From Deltaproteobacteria bacterium (GTDB lineage Bacteria > Myxococcota_A > Polyangia > Polyangiales > Polyangiaceae), in contig JACRCQ010000072.1 of the NCBI GenBank assembly GCA_016218915.1, positions 124,001 to 188,000 on the forward strand: 64,000 nt of DNA, given 5' to 3'. Numbering within the stretch: position 1 is the stretch's first letter; every line of letters starts with the position of its first letter. Under the pieces are notes generated by a model, which worked only from the letters and a program-made list of their open reading frames with translations, had not been told where the DNA came from and ran no database searches. Shown here piece after piece: positions 25,900-34,829 of the stretch. Made by a program: the position numbers and the translations under genes.

Positions 25900-27225
25900 C
25901 TACAGCTTCCTGCACTCCATGTAGAAGCGCTTCTCCTCGGCTTCGCCCATGGAGAAGGTCTTTCGCGGCAGCACGCCGTCGAGAATGACCGACTTGAACA
26001 GGTCGTACTTGTCCATGGCAGGAAGGAAGAGCCCCACGTTGCCGGGCTTGCGGCCGAGCGTGTCGACCGGCTCGGTGCCGTGCACGTAGTCGATCTCGGC
26101 GGCGCCCTTGCTCTTGACGAAGGGGTCGAGGAACTGCTGCAAGGTAGCGACTGCGAGGTTGGCGGAAGGCTCCTTGACCTCGATCACGCTGCGTCCCTTG
26201 TCGGTGATCATGCCGATCCTATGGACGCCCTTGACTGGGGTGGTGACCAGCTTCTTCATCTCCTCGGTCGAGGCAACCGCGGTCGTGGTGATGGTCTTCC
26301 CCGGGTAGTGCGCGATCATCTCCTTGATCAGGTCTCGGCCTTCCGCAATGTGGAACAGCACGCGGTGGATCGGCTCGAACACCAGGGCGGTGTCGTGCAG
26401 GTTGACCAGCTCGACCATGGCCCAGCGCGCCAGGCTGTCCATCGGCGCTCCGTCCTTCTTCTTGTCTTCCCAGATCGCCTTGGCGGTCGCCAGCGAGTGA
26501 TTCCCGTCGCCCACGGCGAACAGCAGGACCGGCGTGCCTGAGGGCAGGCCGTAGCGCTTGCAGTACGCCTCTGGGGACGCGAGCTTGTCGAGGGCGCCAG
26601 CGACTTCCTTCTCCATCTGCTGGTCGTTGACCAGGTAGCCGCACAGGTGCCCGCTCTTCTGCATGAGCTCGAAGTCGTAGAGCTTGCGAAGCGTCGCCTT
26701 GTGGCGGGAAACCGCGCCGATCACGGTGTCATCGGGATCGTCGATCAGGATCAGGATGTGAGGCAGCTCCAGCGGCGCTCCCTTGCGGATACGCACGCGA
26801 GGAGGGATGCGCTCGAGGATGGTTCCCTCGGTTGCACGCACGAGCGTGGTGGAGCCCTTGTTGTAGTCGTACTTCTCCAGGTCGATGCAGGTCACGAGCC
26901 CCTTGCGGGTGCGTCCGGCAGCCTGCCGCTCCACGTAGATCATGCCATCGTGCGACTCGAAGACACCTTCCTTCAGGTACTTCTCCATGTGCTCGCGGAT
27001 CGAGGCGATGCGCTTGTCCGGGTCCGGCTCGCTCAGGTAGACCTCGGGGTAGATCAGGTTGAGCGTGGAAGGTGAGTCGCCTGCAAGCTTCCTGGCAGCG
27101 TCCCAATACTCGGGCTGGGAGGTATACTGATCGCAGGCGACGACGGCCCAGCGGGTGGGATCGACTCGGGAATTGGGCAGCAGGACCTCGGGGATGGCCA
27201 TCCCGGCAGACGGGTAGGTTCTCAT
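25900..27225 (-). CDS. DUF1015 family protein
   Basis: 441 residues from the ATG at 27225, preceded by AAGGAGA; a longer frame to 28245 runs antisense through the next gene and is ignored. The signature blocks of DUF1015 are present: the N-terminal PEVLLPN and WAVVACDQYTSQPEYWD, YLSEPDPDKRIASI, and the central FAVGDGNHSLATAKAIWE. The biochemical role of the family is unknown. It is cytoplasmic (no signal peptide). Divergent from the 27508 operon with 282 bp between starts, which could hold both promoters. Confidence 0.88.
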   Translation of the reverse strand: MRTYPSAGMAIPEVLLPNSRVDPTRWAVVACDQYTSQPEYWDAARKLAGDSPSTLNLIYPEVYLSEPDPDKRIASIREHMEKYLKEGVFESHDGMIYVERQAAGRTRKGLVTCIDLEKYDYNKGSTTLVRATEGTILERIPPRVRIRKGAPLELPHILILIDDPDDTVIGAVSRHKATLRKLYDFELMQKSGHLCGYLVNDQQMEKEVAGALDKLASPEAYCKRYGLPSGTPVLLFAVGDGNHSLATAKAIWEDKKKDGAPMDSLARWAMVELVNLHDTALVFEPIHRVLFHIAEGRDLIKEMIAHYPGKTITTTAVASTEEMKKLVTTPVKGVHRIGMITDKGRSVIEVKEPSANLAVATLQQFLDPFVKSKGAAEIDYVHGTEPVDTLGRKPGNVGLFLPAMDKYDLFKSVILDGVLPRKTFSMGEAEEKRFYMECRKL

Positions 27226-27507
27226 ACGCGGATCTCCTTCGATGGTACGGCTCGGGGACGGGACGGTAGCGGGGACGGGCGTGGGAGTGCAAGGGTCAAC
27301 CCGGCAACCGCGAAGGGGCCTGGGAAGCACCACGACTGCGAGCCTGAACATGCGTCTCTCACGGCCCTGTGGCTGTAGCCGCAGCAATCCGCTTTGTGGT
27401 ACACGATCCCTTTGTTTCGGGCCAGGCGACGATGGCAGGTGCTTGCCCGGATCGTCGTCCTGCATGGTCCTGATGGGGTGTCCTAGCCGCCCAGTCTGGA
27501 GGGTTGC

Positions 27508-28239
27508 ATGTCGGTAGATGTCGAAAAGATCCTGCGTACGGTGGATACACCGCTCCCGTCCTTCCCGCCCAAGGTGATCACCCTTGCTGGCGGCGAGCCG
27601 ATGGTGGTGCGGCAGATCGATCGCGACGAAATCCCTGACCTTCTTCCCCACGTCGAGGCGCTCATCCACCACGAGCGAGACTTCTACGACGTGGTGAGCG
27701 CGCGGGTGTACTCCGAGCTGCTGGCCCATTACCGCAACCGCTACCAGGACCAGTACGTGCTGGTGGCGCAGATCGACGGACACCTGTCGGCGATCGTCAA
27801 CGGCCGCTGGGTGAATCCGGATCAGGGCATGTCCCTGCACACCCTGGGGCTGAGGCGCGGGCTGCGCGTGGGTGCCCACGCCTTCGCTTCCAAGATGGAG
27901 TACCACTTCGACTTCCTCAAGCAGAAGGAAGTGCTGATCGTTGCAGAGTCGCCGATCGGCTTCCGTCGTTGGATGATCGAATACAAGCTCGAGAAGCGCT
28001 TCCAGATTCCCCACGAGCTCGGCGGCTGCCCGTCGTGGTCGCTCACCAAGGAGCTGTTCGACGCAGCCCGAGGAAGCCTGATCGTGGGAAGCCGGCCGGT
28101 TCCTGCGGACCTTCTCAAGAAGGCGGAGGCAGGCATCCTGGAGCCCACGGATCCTCCCAAGCCGCCTGCGGACTTCCTGGCGGCCACACGCTCGCAGTAC
28201 GACTCGACCGGCAAGAGCCGCATCGCGGAGAAGAGGTGA
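27508..28239 (+). CDS. Acyltransferase-like (GNAT fold suspected) protein
   Basis: 243 residues with a GGAGGG ribosome site. The core (about 30-190) has beta strands and helices with QYVLVAQIDGHLSAIVNGRW, GLRRGLRVGAHAFASKMEYHFD and VLIVAESPIGFRRWM, which recall GNAT N-acyltransferase architecture without a clear acetyl-CoA loop. The C-terminus is a Pro-rich tail. It is the first gene of a three-gene plus-strand operon with a thiolase-fold protein (start 5 bp downstream) and a DUF35 protein. Its conserved partnering suggests a step in CoA-thioester chemistry, but the function is inferred. Confidence 0.7.
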   Translation: MSVDVEKILRTVDTPLPSFPPKVITLAGGEPMVVRQIDRDEIPDLLPHVEALIHHERDFYDVVSARVYSELLAHYRNRYQDQYVLVAQIDGHLSAIVNGRWVNPDQGMSLHTLGLRRGLRVGAHAFASKMEYHFDFLKQKEVLIVAESPIGFRRWMIEYKLEKRFQIPHELGGCPSWSLTKELFDAARGSLIVGSRPVPADLLKKAEAGILEPTDPPKPPADFLAATRSQYDSTGKSRIAEKR

Positions 28240-28243
28240 AGTC

Positions 28244-29416
28244 ATGCGCGACGTCTACGTGATCGGCATCGGCATCACCTCGTTCACCCGCCTCGAGTAT
28301 CCGCTCGCCGAGATCGCGGCGTATCCCGCGGTCCAGGCGATGCAGGATGCCAAGCTCGACAAGGTCGACCACATGTTCGTGGCGAACATGGGGGCCGGAC
28401 GCGTCAATCGTCAGACCGGTCTTGCCAGCGCGGTCATCGACCATCTCTGCCTGCAGCCAGCGGGTGCCGAGACGATCGAGAACGGGCCGGCTTCCGGCGC
28501 ATCCGCGATCAAGGCGGCCTACATGGCCATCGCCTCCGGCATGCACGACACGGTGCTCGCCGTGGGCGCCGAGCGCATGAACGAGGTCAACAGCCTGGAG
28601 GCCACGGACTTCGTGTCCACGCTCTCGCACCCCATGGCCGAGGCGATCTACGGCGTCACGCTGCCGTCGCTCGCCGGCATGTTCACCCGCCTGTACATGC
28701 ACAAGTACGGCGTGACAGCCCGGCACCTGGCCATGGTCGCCATCAAGAACCACGCGAATGCCATGCACAACCCGTTCGCGCACGTCCGCAACCTGATCAC
28801 CATGGACGGCATCCTCGACTCGGTCGATGCCCCGACCAACAACCCGATCATCGCCGACCCGCTGCGGTTCTTCGACGTATGCCCGGTGTCCGACGGCGGG
28901 TGCGCGCTGGTGCTTGCCAGCGAGGAAGTCGCCAAGAAGTCAGGGCGACCGATGATCAAGCTGGCGGGCGTGGGCCAGGCGACCGACACCCATGCGGTGC
29001 ACGATCGGCCGGATCCCACGGAGCTGACCGCGGTGAAGCTTGCGGCGGCGCAGGCGCTCAAGATGGCGAAGAAGACGCCGCAGGACGTGAACGTGGCAGA
29101 GCTGCACGACGCGTTCACCATCCTCGAGATCGTGGAGAGCGAGGAAGTGGGCTTCTTCAAGAAGGGGGAAGGCCATCTCGCGCTGGAGCGCGGCGAGACC
29201 CAGATCGGAGGCAAGATTCCGATCAACACCTCGGGCGGGCTCAAGGCCAAGGGGCATCCTGTGGGCGCAACGGGCGTGGCTCAGGCCCACGAGATCGTCA
29301 CCCAGCTTCGCGGCGAGGCGCACAAGCGCCAGGTCAAGGGCGCGAAGGTGGGATTCACCTGCAACTTCGGCGGATTCGGCAACAACGTCGTCTGCCTCGT
29401 CTTCACCAGGGAGTAA
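28244..29416 (+). CDS. Thiolase-superfamily protein lacking the nucleophilic Cys
   Basis: 390 residues. The fold is that of SCP2/lipid-transfer-type thiolases: an N-terminal IGIGITSFTR, ELHDAFT (about 287-293), KGHPVGATG (His338) and TCNFGGFG (Cys373). The residue expected to be the catalytic Cys, in the segment ENGPASGASAIKAA, is Pro82 (codon ccg), so classical thiolysis or Claisen condensation is unlikely. Thiolase-fold aldolases such as Ltp2 of steroid side-chain degradation also lack this Cys and partner with a DUF35 protein; here a DUF35 gene follows 4 bp later. A retro-aldolase or other CoA-ester lyase is the best inference. The start has GAGGTG upstream. Confidence 0.88.
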   Translation: MRDVYVIGIGITSFTRLEYPLAEIAAYPAVQAMQDAKLDKVDHMFVANMGAGRVNRQTGLASAVIDHLCLQPAGAETIENGPASGASAIKAAYMAIASGMHDTVLAVGAERMNEVNSLEATDFVSTLSHPMAEAIYGVTLPSLAGMFTRLYMHKYGVTARHLAMVAIKNHANAMHNPFAHVRNLITMDGILDSVDAPTNNPIIADPLRFFDVCPVSDGGCALVLASEEVAKKSGRPMIKLAGVGQATDTHAVHDRPDPTELTAVKLAAAQALKMAKKTPQDVNVAELHDAFTILEIVESEEVGFFKKGEGHLALERGETQIGGKIPINTSGGLKAKGHPVGATGVAQAHEIVTQLRGEAHKRQVKGAKVGFTCNFGGFGNNVVCLVFTRE

Positions 29417-29420
29417 GGCC

Positions 29421-29786
29421 ATGGAAAGGGACATCCTGGGTTACAAGTGCCGCAAGTGCGGCCACGTCCAATACCCGTACCGCACACGCTGCCGCGGCTG
29501 CGGTCACGTGGAATGGAACGGCGTCGACATCGTGTACGACACCGTTCCCCTTCCCAAGAACGGCAAGCTCCTGACCTTCACGCACCTGTACGCCCTTCCC
29601 AGCGACTTCGAGGCGGTCAACATCAGCCTCGGAATCGTGGAGCTCGAAGGCGGCAACCGGATCACGGGCCAGCTCAAGATCAAGGATCCAAAGATCGGCA
29701 TGAAGGTCTTTGGCAAGGTCGAGGTGGTGCGCCGCGAAGAGTACAAGAAGTACTGGGGCATGGTCTTCTACGCCGAAGGCGCCTAG
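29421..29786 (+). CDS. DUF35 Zn-ribbon/OB-fold protein, thiolase partner
   Basis: 121 residues. The N-terminal rubredoxin-like zinc ribbon has two CxxC pairs (C10/C13 and C24/C27), followed by an OB fold (about 35-118) with LLTFTHLYALPSDFEAVNISLGIVELE and YWGMVFYAEGA. Known DUF35 proteins pair with thiolase-like enzymes, including archaeal thiolase/HMG-CoA synthase complexes and the Ltp2 aldolase. The gene is 4 bp downstream of the thiolase-like gene and overlaps the convergent exbD-like gene by 4 bp. Confidence 0.9.
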   Translation: MERDILGYKCRKCGHVQYPYRTRCRGCGHVEWNGVDIVYDTVPLPKNGKLLTFTHLYALPSDFEAVNISLGIVELEGGNRITGQLKIKDPKIGMKVFGKVEVVRREEYKKYWGMVFYAEGA

Positions 29787-30346
29787 CGCGGCATCGCGAA
29801 CAGTATCTCCGGAAACAGCGGCTCGCCCGCAGGGCCGCTGCGCACATGATCGATGCAATCCACCACGCTCCGATAGCTGATGTTGCTGCTCGCAGCGATC
29901 CTGACCTGTGCCTCGCTCTGGTAGGCTGGTGACAGCGCCTTGAGCCTCGCCACACACGCGGTCAAGGCATCAAAGTCATAGACCGGCTCTCCGTCTGGCT
30001 GCTTGCCCCGCGCAGGCACTGCCAGCCCCGAACCATACTCCTCGCATCCAGGCGCCACGTTCCCCTGGGCCGTCTTGACCGCGATGCCGTCGTTGGTGAG
30101 CATCACCGTGAGCTTGAGATCGCCTTGGTCGGGCCCGGGACGCCTGAACGAAGGGAGCTTGACCTCGGACGTGGAAACGAAGGTAACGGCTACGGTGGCG
30201 AGGACGAACATCATGATGTTCACCACCATGTCGAGGAAGGGGACGATGTTGATCTCGCCTGCCTCGTCGTCGGAAGTCGGCGGCTGGGGTGTGGAGAGCC
30301 GTCGGATTTTTGCCTGCTGATGGGCAGAAAACCGCTTCGCGTCCAT
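29783..30346 (-). CDS. ExbD/TolR-like biopolymer transport protein
   Basis: 187 residues from the ATG at 30346; the longer frame to 30499 adds an unconvincing N-terminus. One transmembrane helix (about 34-57) contains the characteristic Asp39 (IVPFLDMVVNIMMF) of ExbD/TolR, followed by a periplasmic domain ending SYRSVVDCIDHVRSG and PEILFAMPR. ExbD uses the proton motive force with ExbB to drive outer-membrane transport. There is no exbB or tonB nearby, so it is an orphan subunit. Two Cys in the periplasmic part could be linked. Confidence 0.85.
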   Translation of the reverse strand: MDAKRFSAHQQAKIRRLSTPQPPTSDDEAGEINIVPFLDMVVNIMMFVLATVAVTFVSTSEVKLPSFRRPGPDQGDLKLTVMLTNDGIAVKTAQGNVAPGCEEYGSGLAVPARGKQPDGEPVYDFDALTACVARLKALSPAYQSEAQVRIAASSNISYRSVVDCIDHVRSGPAGEPLFPEILFAMPR

Positions 30347-30431
30347 GGACGCCTCCGTGCAGTGGGGGTGGCTTCCATGAGACAACCGTGTGCGCGGATT
30401 GTTTCCGCGAGAGTGTCGTCCCGGAGGCGAT

Positions 30432-32540
30432 CTACTTCGCGCGACGCCGCGCGCGGGCCAGAGCCTTGCGGAGGGGACCGAGCAGCCCCTCTGCGTCAAA
30501 AGGCTTGCGCACGAAGCCGGCGATCCCCTTGCTCGTGAAACGCACCGCAGCTTCCTGCTCGTCGTAGCCGCTGATCAGCACCACAGGAAGGTCAGGATGC
30601 CCCGCGTGAAGCTCGCGGAACACTTCCTCTCCCCCCATGCCCGGCATGGCGAGATCGAGCACGACCGCAGACACCTCTTCCGCATGCTGTCGGAACCTCT
30701 CGAGCCCTTCAGCGCCATCGCGCGCCGCGATGACCTTCAGCCCGGCTCGCTCCAGGATTCTCGTCGTCGCCCTCCGAACCACGTCTTCGTCATCTACCAC
30801 CAGCACCGTGCCCACGCCCTTCCAGGGGTCAGCCGGCGGAACCGCGGACGACTCCGAGGCAGCCTTGGGCGTGCTCGAGCTTGGGAACATGACGCGGAAC
30901 ACGGTGCCTGAGCCAGGTTGGCTCTCGACGCGGATGGCGCCGTCGTGGGAGCGCACGATCCCGAGCACGGCAGCGAGCCCGAGCCCACGGCCGGTGAATC
31001 GCGTAGTGAAGAAAGGATCGAAGATCCTGGCTCGCGTTGCCTCGTCCATTCCGCAGCCCGAGTCAGCCACCTCGAAGTAGACGTAGGCGCCTGGCTTGGG
31101 AGAGCCGGTCACCAGCGGGTCGGCGACGAGGTTCTGGTCGACCTGGATGATCCCGGTGGACATGGAGATGCGCCCTGGCAGGTCGCCAAGCGCGTCGGAT
31201 GCGTTCGTGATGAGATTCATCACGACCTGGCGGATCTGGGTGACATCGCCCTCGATCGGCGGCAGGGCAGCCACCAGGTCGAAGGTCATGATGGCTTTCT
31301 TGGAGATGGAAGCGCGCAGGAGCAACGCCATGTCCTGCACGACCTGGCTCAGATCGAGCGACTGGATCTGGACGCGGCCGCGGCCCGAGTAGGCGAGCAT
31401 CTGGTTGGTGAGCTCCGAAGCCTTGCGCGACGCATGCAGGATGTCGTCGAGGTACTCGCGAAGAGGCGTCCCCGGCGCTGCTTCGTCGAGCGCCATGTCC
31501 GCGTTGGCCATCACGCCCAGCAGCAGGTTGTTGAAGTCGTGGGCGATGCCACCTGCGAGCAGCCCGAGGCTCTCGAGCTTCTGCGCTTGATGCACCCGCG
31601 TCTCCATCAGCTGGCGCTCGCGCTCGATCTGGCGCTGCTGGGTCACGTCCCGGAAGTTGCCGATCGTGGCCACGAGATTGCCCTGTGCATCGACCTCCGG
31701 CACCGCAGTCACCATGATCAGACGCGTGGCGCCGTCCGCTCGACGGATCTCCAGCTCGTAGGTCGACTTGCGCCCCTGCTTGCGCACGCCCGTCTGCTCG
31801 CGCGCCTTCTGGAACGAGCGCTCGTCGGTGAACTCGTGCAGGCTCCGTCCGGGCAACGTACCGTCCGGCACGCCGAACACCTCGTGGCCAGCCGGATTCG
31901 CGAACAGGAAGATCTCGTTGGGATCCATGATCCCCACGCCGTCGCCGAGATTCTCCACCAGCGACCGGTAGCGGGTCTCGCTCGCCCGCAGCGCGTCTTC
32001 CGCACGCCGTCGCTCCACCACCAGCGTGATGATGTGAACCACCTCGTCGAGCACCTGCTTGATCGACGCGTGCCAGACCGTCGGGGACTCCTCGGAAGGC
32101 TGCCGCGTCAACGTGAGCACACCGTGCAGATTGCCCGCGAGCATGAACGGGATGAACAGCACAGGCGCCGACTGCGACACGGGCTCGATGTCGGACTGGA
32201 TGGAGTCCGGCACATCCATGCCCGCGTCGACCAGACGCGAGCGCAAGCCCGAGAGCGAAAGCTCGAGCGTGCTTCCCTGTCCGATCAGCAGCGAGCCGAA
32301 TGATGCGGGGATGACGCGTCCCATGGAGGAGCGGGCGGACGGTATCTTCCACTCCGAAGAGCAGACGAAGACGTCGCCTTCCCTGTGGTAGAAGCAGATC
32401 CGAACGCCGTTGAGGGCGGCTCCGACCAGATCCAGGAGCGACTGGATCAACGCGTGCTCGGTGAGCGCGGGCTGGGCTGCGAGGCGCCAGACCTCTGCTC
32501 TCAGGTTCGCTAGTCTTTCAGCCTCCAAGATGAAGTGCAT
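30432..32540 (-). CDS. Hybrid sensor histidine kinase (GAF-like, PAS, HisKA, HATPase, REC)
   Basis: 702 residues from the ATG at 32540; a GTG start at 32579 would add 13 residues. The order of domains is a GAF-like region (about 1-180), PAS (190-300), HisKA with phospho-acceptor His334 in GGIAHDFNNLL, HATPase (about 430-550, MNLITNASDAL and FTGRGLGLAAVLGI), and a C-terminal receiver (577-700) with acidic pair Asp583/584, phospho-acceptor Asp629 and Lys679. No transmembrane helix is visible, so it is a soluble sensor. The cognate regulator is not adjacent; its output is probably phosphorelay through the receiver. Confidence 0.94.
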   Translation of the reverse strand: MHFILEAERLANLRAEVWRLAAQPALTEHALIQSLLDLVGAALNGVRICFYHREGDVFVCSSEWKIPSARSSMGRVIPASFGSLLIGQGSTLELSLSGLRSRLVDAGMDVPDSIQSDIEPVSQSAPVLFIPFMLAGNLHGVLTLTRQPSEESPTVWHASIKQVLDEVVHIITLVVERRRAEDALRASETRYRSLVENLGDGVGIMDPNEIFLFANPAGHEVFGVPDGTLPGRSLHEFTDERSFQKAREQTGVRKQGRKSTYELEIRRADGATRLIMVTAVPEVDAQGNLVATIGNFRDVTQQRQIERERQLMETRVHQAQKLESLGLLAGGIAHDFNNLLLGVMANADMALDEAAPGTPLREYLDDILHASRKASELTNQMLAYSGRGRVQIQSLDLSQVVQDMALLLRASISKKAIMTFDLVAALPPIEGDVTQIRQVVMNLITNASDALGDLPGRISMSTGIIQVDQNLVADPLVTGSPKPGAYVYFEVADSGCGMDEATRARIFDPFFTTRFTGRGLGLAAVLGIVRSHDGAIRVESQPGSGTVFRVMFPSSSTPKAASESSAVPPADPWKGVGTVLVVDDEDVVRRATTRILERAGLKVIAARDGAEGLERFRQHAEEVSAVVLDLAMPGMGGEEVFRELHAGHPDLPVVLISGYDEQEAAVRFTSKGIAGFVRKPFDAEGLLGPLRKALARARRRAK

Positions 32541-32825
32541 CGTATCACGCCTTGTCCGACCAGGCTGCTTGTGGATCACTCGCGACCTGACAGCCTGAAC
32601 CTCACCCCCCAGCCCTCTGCTCGCAGCGATTCAGCCCGACAGTGCTTTGAAAACGCGCCGCCTCGAGGCGTCCGCTGGTGCAAGGTGAGCTTCGATGCTC
32701 AAGCCGCAGCGGCTTGGACGGCGCGCCCCGCCTTGCATCGGCGGCAGGTTTCGAGAAGAAGGGGAGGGCTCGTGGACGCGGCCGGTGCCGCAGTATAACG
32801 TTGCACCGCAATTCGGGAGCGCGCC

Positions 32826-34178
32826 ATGGCTGAGAACAACTTTCCCGCAAAACATCTCACTGTGTGCAACTTCCCAACCCCGTTTGATGGGGAGGTGGCC
32901 TACTTCGAATTGGGGTTGCACCGAATCGCTCACCCCTGTGCGCCTGGATGGCAAGTCGCAGAGGTCTCGCTCGCCCAACACGGAGCTGAAAAGCAGGCAC
33001 AAGCGGTGCTGGAGACGCGTCCGGACGCGATCCTGATCCACGTGTATCGCGACAGAGTCCGGGACGCTCTCGCGCTTGCCGATGCGCTGGCCGCAAACCA
33101 CCCCGAGACTCCGTTGATCTGGTGCGGCTGGACCGCGCACGCGCCCTATCTTCAAGCAGTGTCGCAGGCAACTCTCCCGATCCGACACCCGCGTTTGCTG
33201 CTCGCCTGTGGAGAGGTCGAAGCGGTTGTTCCGCCGTTGCTGGCGAGGATTGCCGAGGGCGGGGCTGACTTCGAAGCGCTGACAGAGACTCTCTCGACAG
33301 TTGCCTGGTTCGATTCGCATGCCGGGCAGTGGAAGGGCCAAGGGCTCTTTGCCCAGGTCCCCGACGTCGCCGGGTTGGCGCCGGTCTGGGACTCTCCCAC
33401 GCCGCTGCGCGCTCACCCGGGCGGCGCCGGATGGATCGAGGTGTCGCGCGGGTGCAAGTACGCTTGCTCGTTCTGCGTTGCCTGTTCCATGGGCGAAGGG
33501 AGCGTCCGCCCTCACCACCCGGAGCGCATCCGCGCAGAAGTGGCAGCCGCGGCATCCCAAGGGGTCAAGCTGTTCGGCCTTCTCGCGGCCGCGATCAACT
33601 ACGACGAGCAAAGCCTTCGCGCGCTTTCCGAGTCAATCGTCTCACGAGGCGCGCCGGATTGTCGCGTGGCAGGCACGGTGCACGCGAAGTTCGCGCAAGG
33701 CGACAGGCTTGCGCTGATGGCGTCGATGAAGTGGGAAACCATGATCGTCGGGCTGCAGACCACCACGGCTGAAGCGCAACGCCTGATGCGACGTCGCGAG
33801 GAACGAGACGTGTTCGCCGCAGCCGTGGAGCGGCTTCGGGCGTTTTGCGTACCGGAGGTGGAGCTGATTCTCGGGTTGCCAGGGGACACCGCCAAGGGCT
33901 TCGAAGCGTCCGTACGATTCGCGCTTTCTCTCCCGGTGTCTGTGTCGGTGTATTGCCTTCGGCTCGACCCGTGGTCCAAGTTCCTCGAGCAGCGCGTCGC
34001 GCTCGGGCTGCAAGCCGACTTCGCGAACGCAGGGCGCGTGTCCGCGCTTCCCGGATTCCCTGCGGACGAGCTCAAGGCTGCAGGCGAGTGGCTCAGGGCT
34101 TTGGCACGCGGGCCGTGGCGTCACCGCGCCTCGCGGTTGATGTTCGACGGGACACCGATCTACTCGTCGCGGCGGTGA
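32826..34178 (+). CDS. Radical SAM protein with cobalamin-binding-like N-terminus
   Basis: 450 residues. The radical SAM cluster motif CKYACSFC (CxxxCxxC) is present around residues 216-223. The N-terminal about 150 residues look like the Rossmann-type B12-binding module common in this class, with ALADALAANHPETPLIWCGWTA; the expected DxHxxG motif is not obvious, so B12 binding is uncertain. The remainder reads as a TIM barrel (VELILGLPGDTAKGFEASV) with no further recognised domain. The substrate is unknown. Followed by a hexanucleotide repeat tract and convergent with a barrel-like gene. Confidence 0.88.
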   Translation: MAENNFPAKHLTVCNFPTPFDGEVAYFELGLHRIAHPCAPGWQVAEVSLAQHGAEKQAQAVLETRPDAILIHVYRDRVRDALALADALAANHPETPLIWCGWTAHAPYLQAVSQATLPIRHPRLLLACGEVEAVVPPLLARIAEGGADFEALTETLSTVAWFDSHAGQWKGQGLFAQVPDVAGLAPVWDSPTPLRAHPGGAGWIEVSRGCKYACSFCVACSMGEGSVRPHHPERIRAEVAAAASQGVKLFGLLAAAINYDEQSLRALSESIVSRGAPDCRVAGTVHAKFAQGDRLALMASMKWETMIVGLQTTTAEAQRLMRRREERDVFAAAVERLRAFCVPEVELILGLPGDTAKGFEASVRFALSLPVSVSVYCLRLDPWSKFLEQRVALGLQADFANAGRVSALPGFPADELKAAGEWLRALARGPWRHRASRLMFDGTPIYSSRR

Positions 34179-34189
34179 GTCGGGCAGTC

Positions 34190-34273
<84 letters not shown>

Positions 34274-34280
34274 GAACCCA

Positions 34281-34829
34281 TCAGTCCGGGTGAAGAGGAG
34301 CACGCGCAGTCGGCTGCGGGTAGTAGCGCGGAAGGTGCCCCTCCTCCCACAAGGGAATGGGTATCTTGAGCAGCACCCCGACCTCTGCGAAGCCCTGCTC
34401 CGAAGGATGGGAAGGAAGCCATCCGCCACGGCCGTAGAGCGATAGCAGGCTCATGGTGACAAGCCCGCGAATCTGGTAGCCCGTGTAGACCTTGTCTTCC
34501 CCCAGCTGTGTGAGGAAGCCGCCGTCGATCCCCACGAAGCTGAACCCCAGCTCCGGGCCCACGCTCCAGCGCGTCCTGTCATTGCCGAAGTCGCGCAGCA
34601 CATCCGTGTAGACGCCCATCCACCAGCCGCGCCGATAGTAGGCGACGCTCGTCTCGGCTCCCAGGATCATCCCCCTGCTCTCGTGGTGGAAGGCGCCTCC
34701 CACGTTCAGCCCGACAGGAAGGTACCATCCCTGCACCGGGAACTTGGGCCCGCCTTCCACCTGCGCCACAGCCTGACCCGAGCCACCGATCAGCGTGGCC
34801 GCAGCGGCCCAGGGTAGAATCCGATTCAT
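34281..34829 (-). CDS. Signal-peptide protein, possible outer-membrane barrel
   Basis: 182 residues with a Sec signal peptide ending AVAQ (about 22). The remainder shows alternating beta-strand patterns with many aromatic residues and Gly (GWYLPVGLNVGGAFHHES, WWMGVYTDVLRDFGND, VGPELGFSFVGIDGGF), suggesting a small beta-barrel outer-membrane protein. It is the last gene of the heme operon; its start overlaps the hemC stop by 4 bp (34826-34829). The role is unknown. Confidence 0.7.
   Translation of the reverse strand: MNRILPWAAAATLIGGSGQAVAQVEGGPKFPVQGWYLPVGLNVGGAFHHESRGMILGAETSVAYYRRGWWMGVYTDVLRDFGNDRTRWSVGPELGFSFVGIDGGFLTQLGEDKVYTGYQIRGLVTMSLLSLYGRGGWLPSHPSEQGFAEVGVLLKIPIPLWEEGHLPRYYPQPTARAPLHPD

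Noticed and set aside
27226..28245. Upstream extension of the DUF1015 gene
   Set aside because: The added residues are antisense to the acyltransferase-like gene, whereas the ATG at 27225 has a good ribosome site and the family N-terminus.
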